Numbered from the stretch's first letter, positions 30,432-42,035 are shown. The stretch: 64,000 nucleotides of DNA from Rhizorhabdus histidinilytica (GCF_900167915.1 NZ_FUYM01000008.1:186001-250000); one strand, 5' to 3'. The notes: generated by a model from the letters alone, not told the origin. Translations and numbers: made by a program.

Positions 30432-30467
30432 GGGGCTCCGCCATTGTCCGCGCAATGGCGGAGCCCC
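30432..30467 (+). promoter_or_regulatory. perfect 15-bp hairpin enclosing a start codon
   Basis: GGGGCTCCGCCATTG (30432-30446) is the exact complement of CAATGGCGGAGCCCC (30453-30467), with a six-base loop. The ATG of the next gene (30455) lies in the right arm. It may block translation initiation, end the yceI transcript, or both. There is no U-tract. Confidence 0.6.
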
Positions 30468-31477
30468 TGACATCCCGCAAAATCCTGTTCGGCGCGGCTG
30501 CGCTGTGCCTGGCGTCGCCCTTCGCCAGCGCGGCGGAGGAGGCGCCGACCGTGACGGACGCTCCGTTCGACGCCGCGTCGCGGCTGGATCGCGAGATCGC
30601 GATGATCCGCAAGGGACGCCTCGACGAGGCCGAGCGCCTGCTGTCGCGCGATATGGCGGCCGAGCGCAGCCCGCGCGTCCGCGCCGACCTGCTCGCCGCC
30701 TTCGCCACGCAGCTATTCCTCAACGCGCCGAAGCTCGACGACCCGACCTCGGCGCTGGTGCTCGACTATCTGGACCGCGTGGTGAACGCCTATCGGCTGG
30801 TGCTGGGCGCCGGCGACCCCGAGGTCGCGACCGCGCTGATCCGCCGCGCCGAGGTCGAGCGGTTGCTCCATCCCGACGATCCGGCCCCGTGGACCGACAG
30901 TGCCTATCAACAAGCCTATCGTATCCGTTTCGAACGGCTCGGCGCGACATCGCCGGTGACGCTGGGCACGCTGATCCCGATGGCCGAGCTCGCCGCCCTG
31001 CCCTCGCGCAGCCAGGGCGACCCGGCGAAGATCGAAGCCGCCGCCGCAATGCTCCGGCAGGCGGTCGAGGGCACCGCGGCGGTGCAGGACGACAGCGCCC
31101 GCGTCGTACATGCCGAGGCGCTCGCCACGCTGCAACGGCTCGAGGCGGTCTATGGCGCGGGACGGCCCGACGGCCCCCGCCCGCAGATCATGACGGCGGG
31201 CGCCGCCCGGCAATGCGCCGGGGTGGACCTCAACGACGCAATCATATTTTCGGGCGAGCCGGCTCCGCTCGACATGCTGCGCGACCGTTTCGGCAAGGCC
31301 GGGCTCATCCTGCTTCCCTGCGGATCGATGCTGGCCTTCCCGCTCGGCCCCGGCGTCGACCCGACCCCGGTGCTCGACCTGCTGACCGACATCTCGGCCG
31401 GTCGGATCAAGGGCCTCTACATGGGCCTGCGCAATCCCGGCGAAACGCCCGCTTCGCTCCCGGACGGGGCTCGATAG
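30455..31477 (+). CDS. exported protein of unknown function
   Basis: 340 residues. The signal peptide is MAEPLTSRKILFGAAALCLA followed by SPFASA. The mature part is largely helical with TPR-like spacing (LDREIAMIRKGRLDEAERLL, ADLLAAFATQLFLNAP, ALVLDYLDRVVNAYRLVL) and ends in a small alpha/beta piece with two Cys (QCAGVDLNDAIIF, LILLPCGSML). No family was recognised. It ends 10 bp before the convergent mutT stop. Its start codon sits inside a perfect hairpin; no alternative ATG is available downstream of the signal peptide. Confidence 0.7.
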   Translation: MAEPLTSRKILFGAAALCLASPFASAAEEAPTVTDAPFDAASRLDREIAMIRKGRLDEAERLLSRDMAAERSPRVRADLLAAFATQLFLNAPKLDDPTSALVLDYLDRVVNAYRLVLGAGDPEVATALIRRAEVERLLHPDDPAPWTDSAYQQAYRIRFERLGATSPVTLGTLIPMAELAALPSRSQGDPAKIEAAAAMLRQAVEGTAAVQDDSARVVHAEALATLQRLEAVYGAGRPDGPRPQIMTAGAARQCAGVDLNDAIIFSGEPAPLDMLRDRFGKAGLILLPCGSMLAFPLGPGVDPTPVLDLLTDISAGRIKGLYMGLRNPGETPASLPDGAR

Positions 31478-31487
31478 CCTTTTCTGG

Positions 31488-31895
31488 TCAGACCAGCGCG
31501 TCGAGCAGCCCGATCAGCGGCTTGTCGGCGGGCGGCATCGGCAGGTTGTGCAGTTCGATCGGGCGGACCCAGCGGAGCGCCGGTGCCTCGATCGCCTGCG
31601 GAATGCCGCGCCATTTGCGACAGATATAGACCAGCAGGATCATGTGCCGCTCACCCAGGGGCTCGCTCGCGAAACAGGCGGGGGCCAGACAGGCCTTCTC
31701 GACGTCGATGCCAAGCTCCTCGCGCAGCTCGCGGATCAACGCCCCCTCGGGGGTCTCGCCTGCTTCGACCTTGCCGCCAGGGAATTCCCATAGCCCCGCC
31801 ATCGCCTTGTCCGCAGGCCGTTGCTGGACGAGCAGCCGTCCGGCGCCGTCGATCAGCGCCGCCGCGACGACGATTAGGGGCTTTCCCTTATCCAT
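31488..31895 (-). CDS. mutT: (deoxy)nucleoside triphosphate pyrophosphohydrolase, MutT-like NUDIX
   Basis: 135 residues. The Nudix box is complete: GGKVEAGETPEGALIRELREELGI. LLVQQRPADKAMAGLWEFPGG and the C-terminal LRWVRPIEL fit the MutT group that removes 8-oxo-dGTP. The length matches E. coli MutT. Other Nudix substrates cannot be excluded. Confidence 0.88.
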   Translation of the reverse strand: MDKGKPLIVVAAALIDGAGRLLVQQRPADKAMAGLWEFPGGKVEAGETPEGALIRELREELGIDVEKACLAPACFASEPLGERHMILLVYICRKWRGIPQAIEAPALRWVRPIELHNLPMPPADKPLIGLLDALV

Positions 31896-31908
31896 TGGTA
31901 TGAGACCT

Positions 31909-31923
31909 TTAGGGGTTTCTTAA
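31909..31923. promoter_or_regulatory. CtrA-box-like motif before the first Flp pilin
   Basis: TTAG-N7-TTAA, one base from TTAA-N7-TTAA, 74 bp before the pilin start and 13 bp upstream of the divergent mutT start. Confidence 0.35.
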
Positions 31924-31997
31924 TCGGGGACGCCTACGAAATAAGCGTCTGCAGATCAAAGCGATTTGGCACGCCGGTCGCTCGAGGGAAATTCCGC

Positions 31998-32183
31998 ATG
32001 GAGAAGGATCGCCGCCGCGTGCCGTTCCGCGCCCTTGCCGGCGATTGCCGTGGCGCCACCGCTGTCGAATATGGCCTGATCCTCTCGCTGATCTTCATGG
32101 CGATCATGGGCGCGGTCGCGAGCCTGGGCAGTTCGGTCCAGGGCCGCTGGAACAACATCGCCGAACGGGTCACCTCGATCTGA
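31998..32183 (+). CDS. Flp-family type IVb pilin
   Basis: 61 residues. It has a basic leader, then the conserved GATAVEYGLILSLIFMAIMGAV with the Glu expected five residues into the mature pilin (processing after Gly of DCRGATAVEYG). A short hydrophilic C-terminal tail follows. It forms or initiates adhesive Flp/Tad pili. A second pilin follows 114 bp downstream. Confidence 0.88.
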   Translation: MEKDRRRVPFRALAGDCRGATAVEYGLILSLIFMAIMGAVASLGSSVQGRWNNIAERVTSI

Positions 32184-32297
32184 GCCCCCATTAACGAAAT
32201 AAAAGGAACTCCCTCGCTAGGGTGCCAGCGTTGGCCAATGGTTGGAGGCCAGCCGGGCCGGACACACCACCCGAATCGGGAAGCGGGAGTTAGAGAC

Positions 32298-32465
32298 ATG
32301 AAGTTCGTTGCTAAGCTGCTGAAGAACAACAAGGGCGCCACCGCGATCGAATATGGTCTGATCGCCGCCCTCATCGCCGTCGCCGCGATCACCGCGATGA
32401 CGAGCCTCGGCAACCAGCTCCAGAAGACGTTCAATAACGTCTCCAACAACATGAAGGCGAGCTGA
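32298..32465 (+). CDS. Flp-family type IVb pilin, probable major subunit
   Basis: 55 residues from ATG 32298 (GGGAGTTAGAGAC upstream). Leader MKFVAKLLKNNKG then ATAIEYGLIAALIAVAAITA, the classic Flp pilin motif. The short acidic-free C-terminus (FNNVSNNMKAS) is typical of major Flp pilins. A strong terminator lies just downstream. The Tad assembly genes are not adjacent; only a CpaF-type ATPase is found, 11.6 kb away. Confidence 0.92.
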   Translation: MKFVAKLLKNNKGATAIEYGLIAALIAVAAITAMTSLGNQLQKTFNNVSNNMKAS

Positions 32466-32499
32466 GGCCGCTAGCCTTACGGCTTAGGCTGGCTTCGAG

Positions 32500-32525
32500 A
32501 GGGCGGCGGGACAACCCGCCGCCCT
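32500..32525 (+). terminator. pilin terminator
   Basis: AGGGCGGCGGG pairs perfectly with CCCGCCGCCCT around ACAA, followed by TTCTG. It lies 35 bp after the pilin stop and 59 bp before the convergent M48 gene's stop, so it may act in both directions. Confidence 0.82.
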
Positions 32526-32583
32526 TTCTGTATGTGTTTGATGCCCCCAAACGCCAGGCGGCGGGCATCCGCCCGGCCGCAGC

Positions 32584-34023
32584 TCAATTCCGCACGATCA
32601 CCTTGACCCGCTCGCCCACGCGCAACGTGTCGCCGCGTTCCAGGCCGTTGAGCACCAGGAAGCGGTCGAGCGGCGCGTCCGGGAAGGCCATCATCCGCGC
32701 GAAGGTGTCGGGGGTCTCGCCCGCCTTGACCTTCAGCACCTTGACCCGCAGCGGGCGCACGCCCTGCGCCTCGGCCGCCGACATGCGGCGCATGCTCTCG
32801 ACCAGCGATTCGAACGGGCCGATCCCCTGTCCGGACCGGGTGAGCGTCACGAAATGATAGGCGGTCGCGCCATTGTCCGGACGATAGGCGAACACGCCGA
32901 CGTCGAGCGGCCCGGCATTGCTGTTTCCCTGGCCGAAGGCATAGCGGAAGTCGATGCCGCTGCCCCGGCCACCCTGGATCTGGCCGTAGCGGATGCTGCT
33001 GCTGAGCTTTGAAAAGACCTGGCCGATATAGCCGTCGAGCCCGCCCGAGCCGACACCGCCGCCCGAGAAGCTCGCCTGGCCGCCATTGCCGCTGATCGTC
33101 ACGGCGGCGTCGGTATTGTTGACCGCATAGCCGCGCGGCACGGTGAAGGCGAGCCGCTGGGTCGGCAGCTTGAACTCCTGCCCGTCGAGGAAGCCCTTGG
33201 CCGGATCGTCGCCCCACAGCAGTCCGTCGACTGCGTTGAGCAGCGCATCGTTGTTGCGGATTCCCCGCCCTGCCTTGCCGGTCTCCTGGGCCTTGCCGCG
33301 TGCGCGCTTCACCCGGTCGGCCGAGTTGGGATGGGTGCTGGCCCAGGTCGGCAGCGAATTCGCCTTCCCGCTGATCCGCGCCTCCAGATCCTGCTGTGCG
33401 CCCAGCACGCCGAGCATGTCCGACGAGGCGAGCGGATCATAGCCGGCATTGGCCAGGTAACGGACGCCGAGATCGTCAGCCTGATATTCCTGGGTGCGTG
33501 AGAAGCCCTTGGTGATCAGGTCGGCGCCAACGCCGGCCCCGCGGCCGATCAGGCTGCCCACCCCCGAATCGCCGGCCACCGCGCCGACGATACCGGCGAG
33601 CACCGAGGTGATCGTCGCGGTCTGCTGGCGCTTGGCCGAATGGCGCGCGGCGACGTGGCCGACCTCATGCCCCAGCACCGAGGCGAGTTCCGCCTCGTCG
33701 TTCATGATCGCGAGCAGACCGCGGGTCACATAGACATAACCGCCGGGGATCGCGAAGGCGTTGTTCACCGGCGAATCGAGCAGCGTGACGGTGAAGTCGC
33801 GTTCGGAGTTGGACAGGCCCGACTGGACCGCGATCTTGCGGCCGACCCGCGTGACATAGTCGGCGGCCGGCCCCTTCATCGCCCCGCCGAACTGCTGGAC
33901 GAGCTGCGGATGCGCCTCCGCGCCGGTGCGCTTGTCGCTGGCCGAAATCGACTGGACCTGCGCCAGAGCAATGCCGGGAACGGCGACGAGCGACAGACTG
34001 GTCCAGAGCAGAAAAGTCTTCAT
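32584..34023 (-). CDS. M48-family metalloprotease (BepA/LoiP-like) with C-terminal LysM-like region
   Basis: 479 residues from ATG 34023 (GGGAGG upstream). Signal peptide MKTFLLWTSLSLVAVPGIALA. The zinc site HEVGH is in LASVLGHEVGHVAARHSAKR, with the Glu ligand in the downstream EYQADDLGVRYLANAGYD. The C-terminal half has an extra beta-rich domain, and the last 50 residues (VKAGETPDTFARMMAFPDAPLDRFLVLNGLERGDTLRVGERVKVIV) resemble LysM. It is probably a periplasmic protease for outer-membrane protein quality control. Confidence 0.88.
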   Translation of the reverse strand: MKTFLLWTSLSLVAVPGIALAQVQSISASDKRTGAEAHPQLVQQFGGAMKGPAADYVTRVGRKIAVQSGLSNSERDFTVTLLDSPVNNAFAIPGGYVYVTRGLLAIMNDEAELASVLGHEVGHVAARHSAKRQQTATITSVLAGIVGAVAGDSGVGSLIGRGAGVGADLITKGFSRTQEYQADDLGVRYLANAGYDPLASSDMLGVLGAQQDLEARISGKANSLPTWASTHPNSADRVKRARGKAQETGKAGRGIRNNDALLNAVDGLLWGDDPAKGFLDGQEFKLPTQRLAFTVPRGYAVNNTDAAVTISGNGGQASFSGGGVGSGGLDGYIGQVFSKLSSSIRYGQIQGGRGSGIDFRYAFGQGNSNAGPLDVGVFAYRPDNGATAYHFVTLTRSGQGIGPFESLVESMRRMSAAEAQGVRPLRVKVLKVKAGETPDTFARMMAFPDAPLDRFLVLNGLERGDTLRVGERVKVIVRN

Positions 34024-34110
34024 GCGATCCTCCCACGCAACCAACGCAGAAAGCAGATAACCGCTGAACGGTTCCGTTACGACTTTTCCGTCCTGGCTTT
34101 TTTCCTCTCC

Positions 34111-34156
34111 GTCATGCCGGCTTAGGCCGGCCCGAGATACGGCTCTGCCGGCACGA
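34111..34156. repeat. REP-like inverted pair
   Basis: GTCATGCCGGCTTAGGCCGG faces CTGCCGGCACGAC. It is a short member of the GTCAT-core family, lying between the 3' end of accA and the 5' end of the M48 gene. Confidence 0.55.
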
Positions 34157-34171
34157 CGGCTACGAGCCCGG

Positions 34172-35113
34172 TCAACCGATGGCGAGGAACTTGTCGCGGC
34201 GCGCGGCGCGCAGGGTCGTCGGCTTCTTGGCGGCGAGCTTGTCGAGTTCCTCCCCGATCGCGGCGCCCAGCGCGGCGATCGCCGCGGCGGGATCGCGATG
34301 TGCGCCGCCGACCGGCTCCGCCACGACGCGGTCGACCACGCCGAGCTTCTGGAGATCGGCGGCGGTGACCTTCATCGCCTCGGCCGCCTCGGCCGCCTTG
34401 TCACCGGTGCGCCACAGGATCGAGGCGCAGCCCTCGGGCGAGATCACCGAATAGACGGCATGTTCGAACATCAGCACGCTGTTCGCCGCAGCAACCGCGA
34501 TCGCTCCACCCGAACCGCCCTCGCCGACGACCGCCGCAACCATCGGAACACCGAGCGCGAGGCACGCTTCGGTCGAGCGCGCGATCGCCTCGGCCTGGCC
34601 GCGTTCCTCGGCCTGGATGCCGGGGAAGGCGCCGGAGGTGTCGACGAGGCTGACCACCGGCAGGCCGAAGCGGTCGGCCAGTTCCATCAGCCGGATCGCC
34701 TTGCGGTAGCCCTCGGGCTTGGCCATGCCGAAATTGTGGCGGATGCGCGAAGCGGTGTCGTCGCCCTTCTCATGGCCGATCACCATCACCTTGCGATCGC
34801 CCAGGCGGCCGAGGCCGCCGATGATCGCCTGGTCGTCCGCGAAGGCGCGATCCCCCGCCAGCGGCATGAAATCGCTGATGAAACCGGCGACGTAATCCTT
34901 GAAGTGCGGACGCTCGGGATGCCGCGCGACCTGCGTCTTCTGCCACGGCGTCAGCTTCGCATAGGTATCGCGCAGCAGCTTGTCGGACTTGGCTTCGAGC
35001 TTGGAGACTTCGCTCTCGATGTCGAGCGAACCGGCGTCGGCGGTCGAACGGAGTTCGGCGATGCGCGCCTGCAGCTCGGCAATGGGCTTTTCGAATTCGA
35101 GATAGGCAACCAT
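34172..35113 (-). CDS. accA: acetyl-CoA carboxylase carboxyltransferase subunit alpha
   Basis: 313 residues. Typical N-terminus [18 protein letters not shown], then [53 protein letters not shown], the oxyanion region [19 protein letters not shown] and [24 protein letters not shown]. With AccD it transfers carboxyl to acetyl-CoA for fatty-acid synthesis. It diverges from hsp20, sharing a 211-bp upstream region. Confidence 0.97.
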   Translation of the reverse strand: MVAYLEFEKPIAELQARIAELRSTADAGSLDIESEVSKLEAKSDKLLRDTYAKLTPWQKTQVARHPERPHFKDYVAGFISDFMPLAGDRAFADDQAIIGGLGRLGDRKVMVIGHEKGDDTASRIRHNFGMAKPEGYRKAIRLMELADRFGLPVVSLVDTSGAFPGIQAEERGQAEAIARSTEACLALGVPMVAAVVGEGGSGGAIAVAAANSVLMFEHAVYSVISPEGCASILWRTGDKAAEAAEAMKVTAADLQKLGVVDRVVAEPVGGAHRDPAAAIAALGAAIGEELDKLAAKKPTTLRAARRDKFLAIG

Positions 35114-35196
35114 CGGCCCCGGTTAGGCGGGCTCGACGCTCCAGTCAACGAAGCCCGCGCCGCGAAGGCGCATGAGGCCGATCAAAAAACCGCGCC

Positions 35197-35224
35197 CTTG
35201 AAGCCGGGAACGCCCTACCTATCT
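35197..35224 (+). promoter_or_regulatory. RpoH-like heat-shock promoter of hsp20
   Basis: CTTGAA (35197-35202) is followed by CCCTACCTATCT; counted to CTATCT (35219) the spacer is 16 bp. This predicts a leader of about 95 nt, the length expected for a ROSE element. Confidence 0.5.
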
Positions 35225-35228
35225 CGAT

Positions 35229-35324
35229 CCCGCCGGCCGTCGCCTGAAGGGGCGGTGCGGCATGGTCCGGCGGATGATCCGCGGACCACTATGGTCAACA
35301 TCGCTTGATGAGGAAACAGACCCT
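35229..35324 (+). ncRNA. ROSE-like RNA thermometer in the hsp20 leader
   Basis: A stable hairpin at 35264-35287 (GGTCCG-CGGA / TCCG-CGGACC with one bulge) is followed by a weak 3' hairpin. In the latter UCGCU (35301-35305) faces the Shine-Dalgarno AGGA (35311-35314): U-A, C-G, bulged G, C-G, U-A, exactly the UYGCU/AGGA pairing of ROSE elements. GGTC (35293-35296) and GACC (35319-35322) close the stem. Heating should free the ribosome site of the small heat-shock gene. The 5' end is estimated from the promoter. Confidence 0.65.
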
Positions 35325-35792
35325 ATGCGTAGTCTTGATTTCGCCCCCCTCCTCCGGTCCTCGATCGGCTTCGAGAATCTCAACCGTCTCGTCGACTTCG
35401 CCCGCGGCGACGGCGACACCTACCCGCCATACAACATCGAGAAGACGGGCGACGGCGCCTATCGCATCCAGATGGCGCTCGCCGGCTTCACCCGCGATGA
35501 GATCGACGTCACCGTGCAGGACAATGTGCTGATCATCATCGGCCGCGCCGCCGAGGCCGCCGATACCGAGAAGCGCGAATATCTGCACCGCGGCATCGCC
35601 AAGCGGGCGTTCGAGCGCCGCTTCCAGCTCGCCGACACCATCAAGGTGACGAGCGCGGGCTATGAGAACGGCCTGCTCAACGTCGAGCTGGTGCGTGAGA
35701 TCCCCGAGCACAAGAAGCCCCGCCGCATCGCCATCGACGGGGTCGAACCGAAAGCGGTGATCGACGCGGAACCCAGCAAGGCCGCCGCGTAA
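35325..35792 (+). CDS. small heat-shock protein (Hsp20/IbpA-type)
   Basis: 155 residues from ATG 35325. The N-terminus MRSLDFAPLLRSSIGFENL and PPYNIEKTGDGAYRIQMALAGF are typical of IbpA-like class A sHsps. The alpha-crystallin domain covers about 30-130 with YLHRGIAKRAFERRFQLAD and the conserved ENGLLNVELVREIPE (AxxxxGVL-equivalent NGLLNV). It is an ATP-independent holdase. A sigma-32-like promoter and ROSE-like leader indicate both transcriptional and translational heat control. Confidence 0.94.
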   Translation: MRSLDFAPLLRSSIGFENLNRLVDFARGDGDTYPPYNIEKTGDGAYRIQMALAGFTRDEIDVTVQDNVLIIIGRAAEAADTEKREYLHRGIAKRAFERRFQLADTIKVTSAGYENGLLNVELVREIPEHKKPRRIAIDGVEPKAVIDAEPSKAAA

Positions 35793-35809
35793 ACCGCGAC
35801 TGGTAGAGG

Positions 35810-35836
35810 AAAGCCGGGCCGACAAGGTCCGGCTTT
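35810..35836 (+). terminator. hsp20 terminator
   Basis: AAAGCCGGGCC pairs with GGTCCGGCTTT (one G-U) around GACAA, followed by CTGATTCTTG. It starts 18 bp after the hsp20 stop. Confidence 0.75.
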
Positions 35837-35872
35837 CTGATTCTTGGGACCCGCCCCCGATTCCCGAAAGCG

Positions 35873-35966
35873 GTCACCCCTGCGCAGGCAGGGGTCCATG
35901 TCTCTCACCAGCCAGATGGCCAGCGAGGAGTAAACAGACATGGATGCCTGCCTTCACAGGCATGAC
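35873..35966. repeat. 94-bp palindromic repeat, copy 3
   Basis: It has the same length and core as copy 2, but the stem tips read CCCCTGC/GCAGGGG and GCCTGC/CAGGC, a paired change relative to CCCCAGC/GCTGGGG. It lies between hsp20 and the atp operon. The gap 35793-36142 otherwise holds only a terminator at each end. Confidence 0.8.
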
Positions 35967-36077
35967 GAACGGGGCTGGAACCGAACTTCGACACCCCCGA
36001 CCGAACTTCACCGTAACTTGTACCTCAGGTGCCTTGCATAAGGGGGGCACCCCTGCTAACCGGCCCGCGAACCATGC

Positions 36078-36105
36078 AGGGACGCCTTCCCGGCGGCCCT
36101 TTTTT
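36078..36105 (+). terminator. terminator-like hairpin just upstream of atpH
   Basis: AGGG-A-CGCC pairs with GGCG-G-CCCT (one mismatch) around TTCCC and is followed directly by six T. It lies 37 bp before the atpH start, so it either insulates the operon from upstream transcripts or acts as an attenuator in its leader. Confidence 0.6.
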
Positions 36106-36142
36106 GCGCATGGCCCAACCTTTTTTGGGGGAATGAAAGCGC

Positions 36143-38229
<2,087 letters not shown>

Positions 38230-38235
38230 CTATCC

Positions 38236-38290
38236 GTCATTCCAGCGAAAGCTGGAATCTCACTGAGATCCCGGCTTTCGCCGGGATGAC
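38236..38290. repeat. REP-like inverted pair inside the atp operon
   Basis: GTCATTCCAGCGAAAGCTGG on the left and CCCGGCTTTCGCCGGGATGAC on the right; each half forms its own hairpin. It sits between atpA and atpG and could act as an mRNA processing or stability element. Confidence 0.65.
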
Positions 38291-38316
38291 GTAAAGGGAA
38301 GAAAGACGGACAGTAG

Positions 38317-39201
38317 ATGCCCAGTCTGAAGAGCCTGAAGGTCCGCATCACCTCGGTGAAGTCGACCCAGAAGATCACCAAGGCGATGAAGATGGTCGCC
38401 GCCGCCAAGCTGCGCCGCGCGCAGCAGGCGGCGGAAGCCGGGCGCCCCTATGCCGAGCGGCTCAATGCCGTGATGGCCAGCCTCGCGTCGAAGGTGACGA
38501 TCGGCCCGCAGAGCCCGAAGCTGCTCGCCGGCACCGGCAGCGATCAGGTCCACCTGCTCGTCGTCGCTACCTCGGAACGCGGCCTGGCGGGCGCGTTCAA
38601 CACCAACATCGTCCGCGCCGCGCGCAAGACCGCCGACGCCCTCATCGCCGAGGGCAAGACGGTGAAGTTCTACCTGATCGGCAAGAAGGGCCGCGCCGTC
38701 ATCGCCCGTCTCTATCCGGGCAAGATCGTCCATCAGGTCGACCAGAGCCACATCAAGAACGTCGCCTTCAGCGACGCGCACGAAGTGGCTGAGGACCTGA
38801 TCGGCCGCTATGCCGCCGGCGAGTTCGACGTCGCCCACCTGTTCTTCGCCAAGTTCCAGTCGGCGCTGGTGCAGGAGCCGACCGAGCTGCAGATCATCCC
38901 GGTCCCGCTGACCGCCGGCGACGACGCCGCCGCCTCGGGTGCATCGGCCGCCGTGGAATATGAACCGGACGAGGAAGCGATCCTGACCGAGCTGCTGCCG
39001 CGCAACGTCGCGATCCAGCTGTTCCGGGCGATGCTGGAGAATGCCGCCTCCGAGCAGGGCAGCCGCATGACCGCGATGGACAATGCGACCCGCAATGCCG
39101 GCGACATGATCAACCGCCTGACCATCCAGTACAACCGGACCCGTCAGGCCGCGATCACCACCGAACTCGTCGAAATCATCTCGGGCGCCGAAGCGCTCTA
39201 A
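38317..39201 (+). CDS. atpG: F1F0 ATP synthase subunit gamma
   Basis: 294 residues. N-terminal helix [20 protein letters not shown] then [17 protein letters not shown]-terminal helix [20 protein letters not shown] and [20 protein letters not shown]. It is the rotating shaft. A short alphaproteobacterial insertion ([19 protein letters not shown], about 200-225) is present. Confidence 0.97.
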   Translation: MPSLKSLKVRITSVKSTQKITKAMKMVAAAKLRRAQQAAEAGRPYAERLNAVMASLASKVTIGPQSPKLLAGTGSDQVHLLVVATSERGLAGAFNTNIVRAARKTADALIAEGKTVKFYLIGKKGRAVIARLYPGKIVHQVDQSHIKNVAFSDAHEVAEDLIGRYAAGEFDVAHLFFAKFQSALVQEPTELQIIPVPLTAGDDAAASGASAAVEYEPDEEAILTELLPRNVAIQLFRAMLENAASEQGSRMTAMDNATRNAGDMINRLTIQYNRTRQAAITTELVEIISGAEAL

Positions 39202-40679
<1,478 letters not shown>

Positions 40680-40680
<1 letters not shown>

Positions 40681-40871
40681 TGGCGGACGGGCCGCGCATC
40701 GAGGATGCGGTCAACGAGACCTGCCCCTGGTCGGGTGATCCGATCTCGGCAGACGCGCTGACCGTCTACAAGGGCGCGGTCGTCGGCTTCTGCAACCCGG
40801 GTTGCCGGGACAAGTTCGAGAAAGCCACCATGGCGTTCGATCTTGCCCTCCGTGACCGGAAACAGGACTGA
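40680..40871 (+). CDS. small YHS-like cysteine protein in the atp operon
   Basis: 63 residues, started by ATG overlapping the atpD stop and ending two bases before the atpC ATG. The motif [20 protein letters not shown] plus [14 protein letters not shown] resembles a YHS/TRASH-type small metal-binding fold (Cys, then Cys-x3-Cys). No catalytic residues are visible. Its place between atpD and atpC, tightly coupled on both sides, points to a role linked to ATP synthase or its metal environment. Function unknown. Confidence 0.75.
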
Positions 40872-40873
40872 AC

Positions 40874-41137
40874 ATGGCTGATCTGCATTTCGAACTCGTC
40901 ACCCCCGAAAAGCTCCTCCGCTCGGAGGAGGTCTATATGGTGGTGGTGCCCGGCTCCGAGGGCGACTTCGGCGTGCTCGCGGGCCATGCGCCCTTCATGT
41001 CGACGGTCCGCTCGGGCGAGCTGGCGATCTATTCGGGCCCGAACACGGTGGCCGCGCGCATCCATGTCGAAGGCGGCTTCGCCGAGGTCAACGAAAAGGG
41101 TCTGACGGTGCTGGCGGAACAGGCCACCGAAGCCTGA
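40874..41137 (+). CDS. atpC: F1F0 ATP synthase subunit epsilon, short form
   Basis: 87 residues. The N-terminal beta-sandwich is complete ([60 protein letters not shown]). The usual C-terminal pair of helices (about 45 residues in E. coli) is absent. Coupling to gamma should be retained; epsilon-type autoinhibition should not. Last gene of the operon, followed by a strong terminator. Confidence 0.94.
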   Translation: MADLHFELVTPEKLLRSEEVYMVVVPGSEGDFGVLAGHAPFMSTVRSGELAIYSGPNTVAARIHVEGGFAEVNEKGLTVLAEQATEA

Positions 41138-41164
41138 TCCCTGCCCTCGCGGCAAGAAACATGG

Positions 41165-41195
41165 AAGGCCCGGCGCAGCGATGCGACCGGGCCTT
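41165..41195 (+). terminator. atp operon terminator
   Basis: AAGGCCCGG pairs with CCGGGCCTT; an inner CGC/GCG helix extends it. TTCTTTC follows. It starts 28 bp after atpC. Confidence 0.82.
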
Positions 41196-41230
41196 TTCTT
41201 TCGAGGCGTCAATGGCGGCGGCGATCCGTC

Positions 41231-41578
41231 CTACTCCTCGACGAACGCCTTGAGGCGAAGCAGCGCGTCGTCCCACTGCGCCGCCACTCCGTCGAGATAG
41301 GCGCGCGCAACGTCGAGCGGTTCAGGTCGGCAGGTGAAGCGGCTCTCCCTCCCATGGCGCACGCTTTCGACCAGCCCGACGTCCTGCAGCACCCGGAGAT
41401 GCTTGGTCACCGCCTGACGGGTCAGGTCGGTATCGCCGGCGAGCATGGTGATCGATCGGGTGCGCCCATCGCTGAGCCGCATCAGCAGCGACAGTCGGGT
41501 ACGATCCCCCAGCGCTGCGAAGATTGGCGCCGGGTCGATCGCGCGGGCAGCCTCAGCCGTCGACATCAGCGTCGACAT
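41231..41578 (-). CDS. ArsR-family transcriptional regulator
   Basis: 115 residues. Winged helix-turn-helix (PIFAALGDRTRLSLLMRLSDG, DLTRQAVTKHLRVLQDVGLV, RHGRESRFTCRPEPL). There is no Cys metal-site pair, so it is more likely of the kind that regulates a neighbouring SRPBCC gene than a metal sensor. Its start overlaps the end of the upstream SRPBCC gene by 26 bp; a second ATG at 41566 is possible. It probably binds the palindromes at 42017-42076. Confidence 0.88.
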   Translation of the reverse strand: MSTLMSTAEAARAIDPAPIFAALGDRTRLSLLMRLSDGRTRSITMLAGDTDLTRQAVTKHLRVLQDVGLVESVRHGRESRFTCRPEPLDVARAYLDGVAAQWDDALLRLKAFVEE

Positions 41579-42011
41579 GGGCGCGGATATTTTCGACCTG
41601 CGCGCTCCATCCCCCGCTGTTCATCCGGATCGCCTCGTCACGACGGTGCGCGGGAATACGGTCGAAACCTGATTCGGTGACGGTCAGCCGCGTCCCCGTC
41701 CCCGCCGGTTCAAGCCGGAATTCGACCAGCGTCGGCTCTTCCTGCGAATAGTCGACCGCCGGATCGATCGCATAGGGATGCCAGGTGAAGGCGAAGCGGC
41801 GCGGTTCCTCCATCGCGACGATGCGGACGTTCCAGCGGACATGCTCAAAGCCCTCATGGGTGATCCGCCCGGTCGCCGGCTCGCCGACGACGAAGGGCCG
41901 GTCGACCGCGACGCGGAACCACTGCCCGAATTCGCGATAGTCGGTGAGAGCGCGCCACACTCTGTCCATGGGCGCGCGAAGATCGATGGTGCGTTCGATA
42001 CGATCTGTCAT
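41553..42011 (-). CDS. SRPBCC/AHSA1-domain protein
   Basis: 152 residues from ATG 42011, with AGGAGG inside the operator just upstream. START-like helix-grip fold: RIERTIDLRAPMDRVWRALTDYREFGQWF, PRRFAFTWHPYAIDP, TLVEFRLEPAGTGTRLTVTESGFDRIP. AHSA1-like proteins often pair with an ArsR regulator in one operon, as here. The ligand is unknown. Confidence 0.9.
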   Translation of the reverse strand: MTDRIERTIDLRAPMDRVWRALTDYREFGQWFRVAVDRPFVVGEPATGRITHEGFEHVRWNVRIVAMEEPRRFAFTWHPYAIDPAVDYSQEEPTLVEFRLEPAGTGTRLTVTESGFDRIPAHRRDEAIRMNSGGWSAQVENIRAHVDADVDG

Positions 42012-42016
42012 GATAA

Positions 42017-42032
42017 GCAACCTCCTGGTTGC
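42017..42032 (-). promoter_or_regulatory. operator-like palindrome 1 (over the ribosome site)
   Basis: GCAAC-N6-GTTGC, five bases upstream of the SRPBCC ATG and overlapping its AGGAGG. It has the same architecture as the palindrome at 42061. Confidence 0.5.
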
Positions 42033-42035
42033 CCG

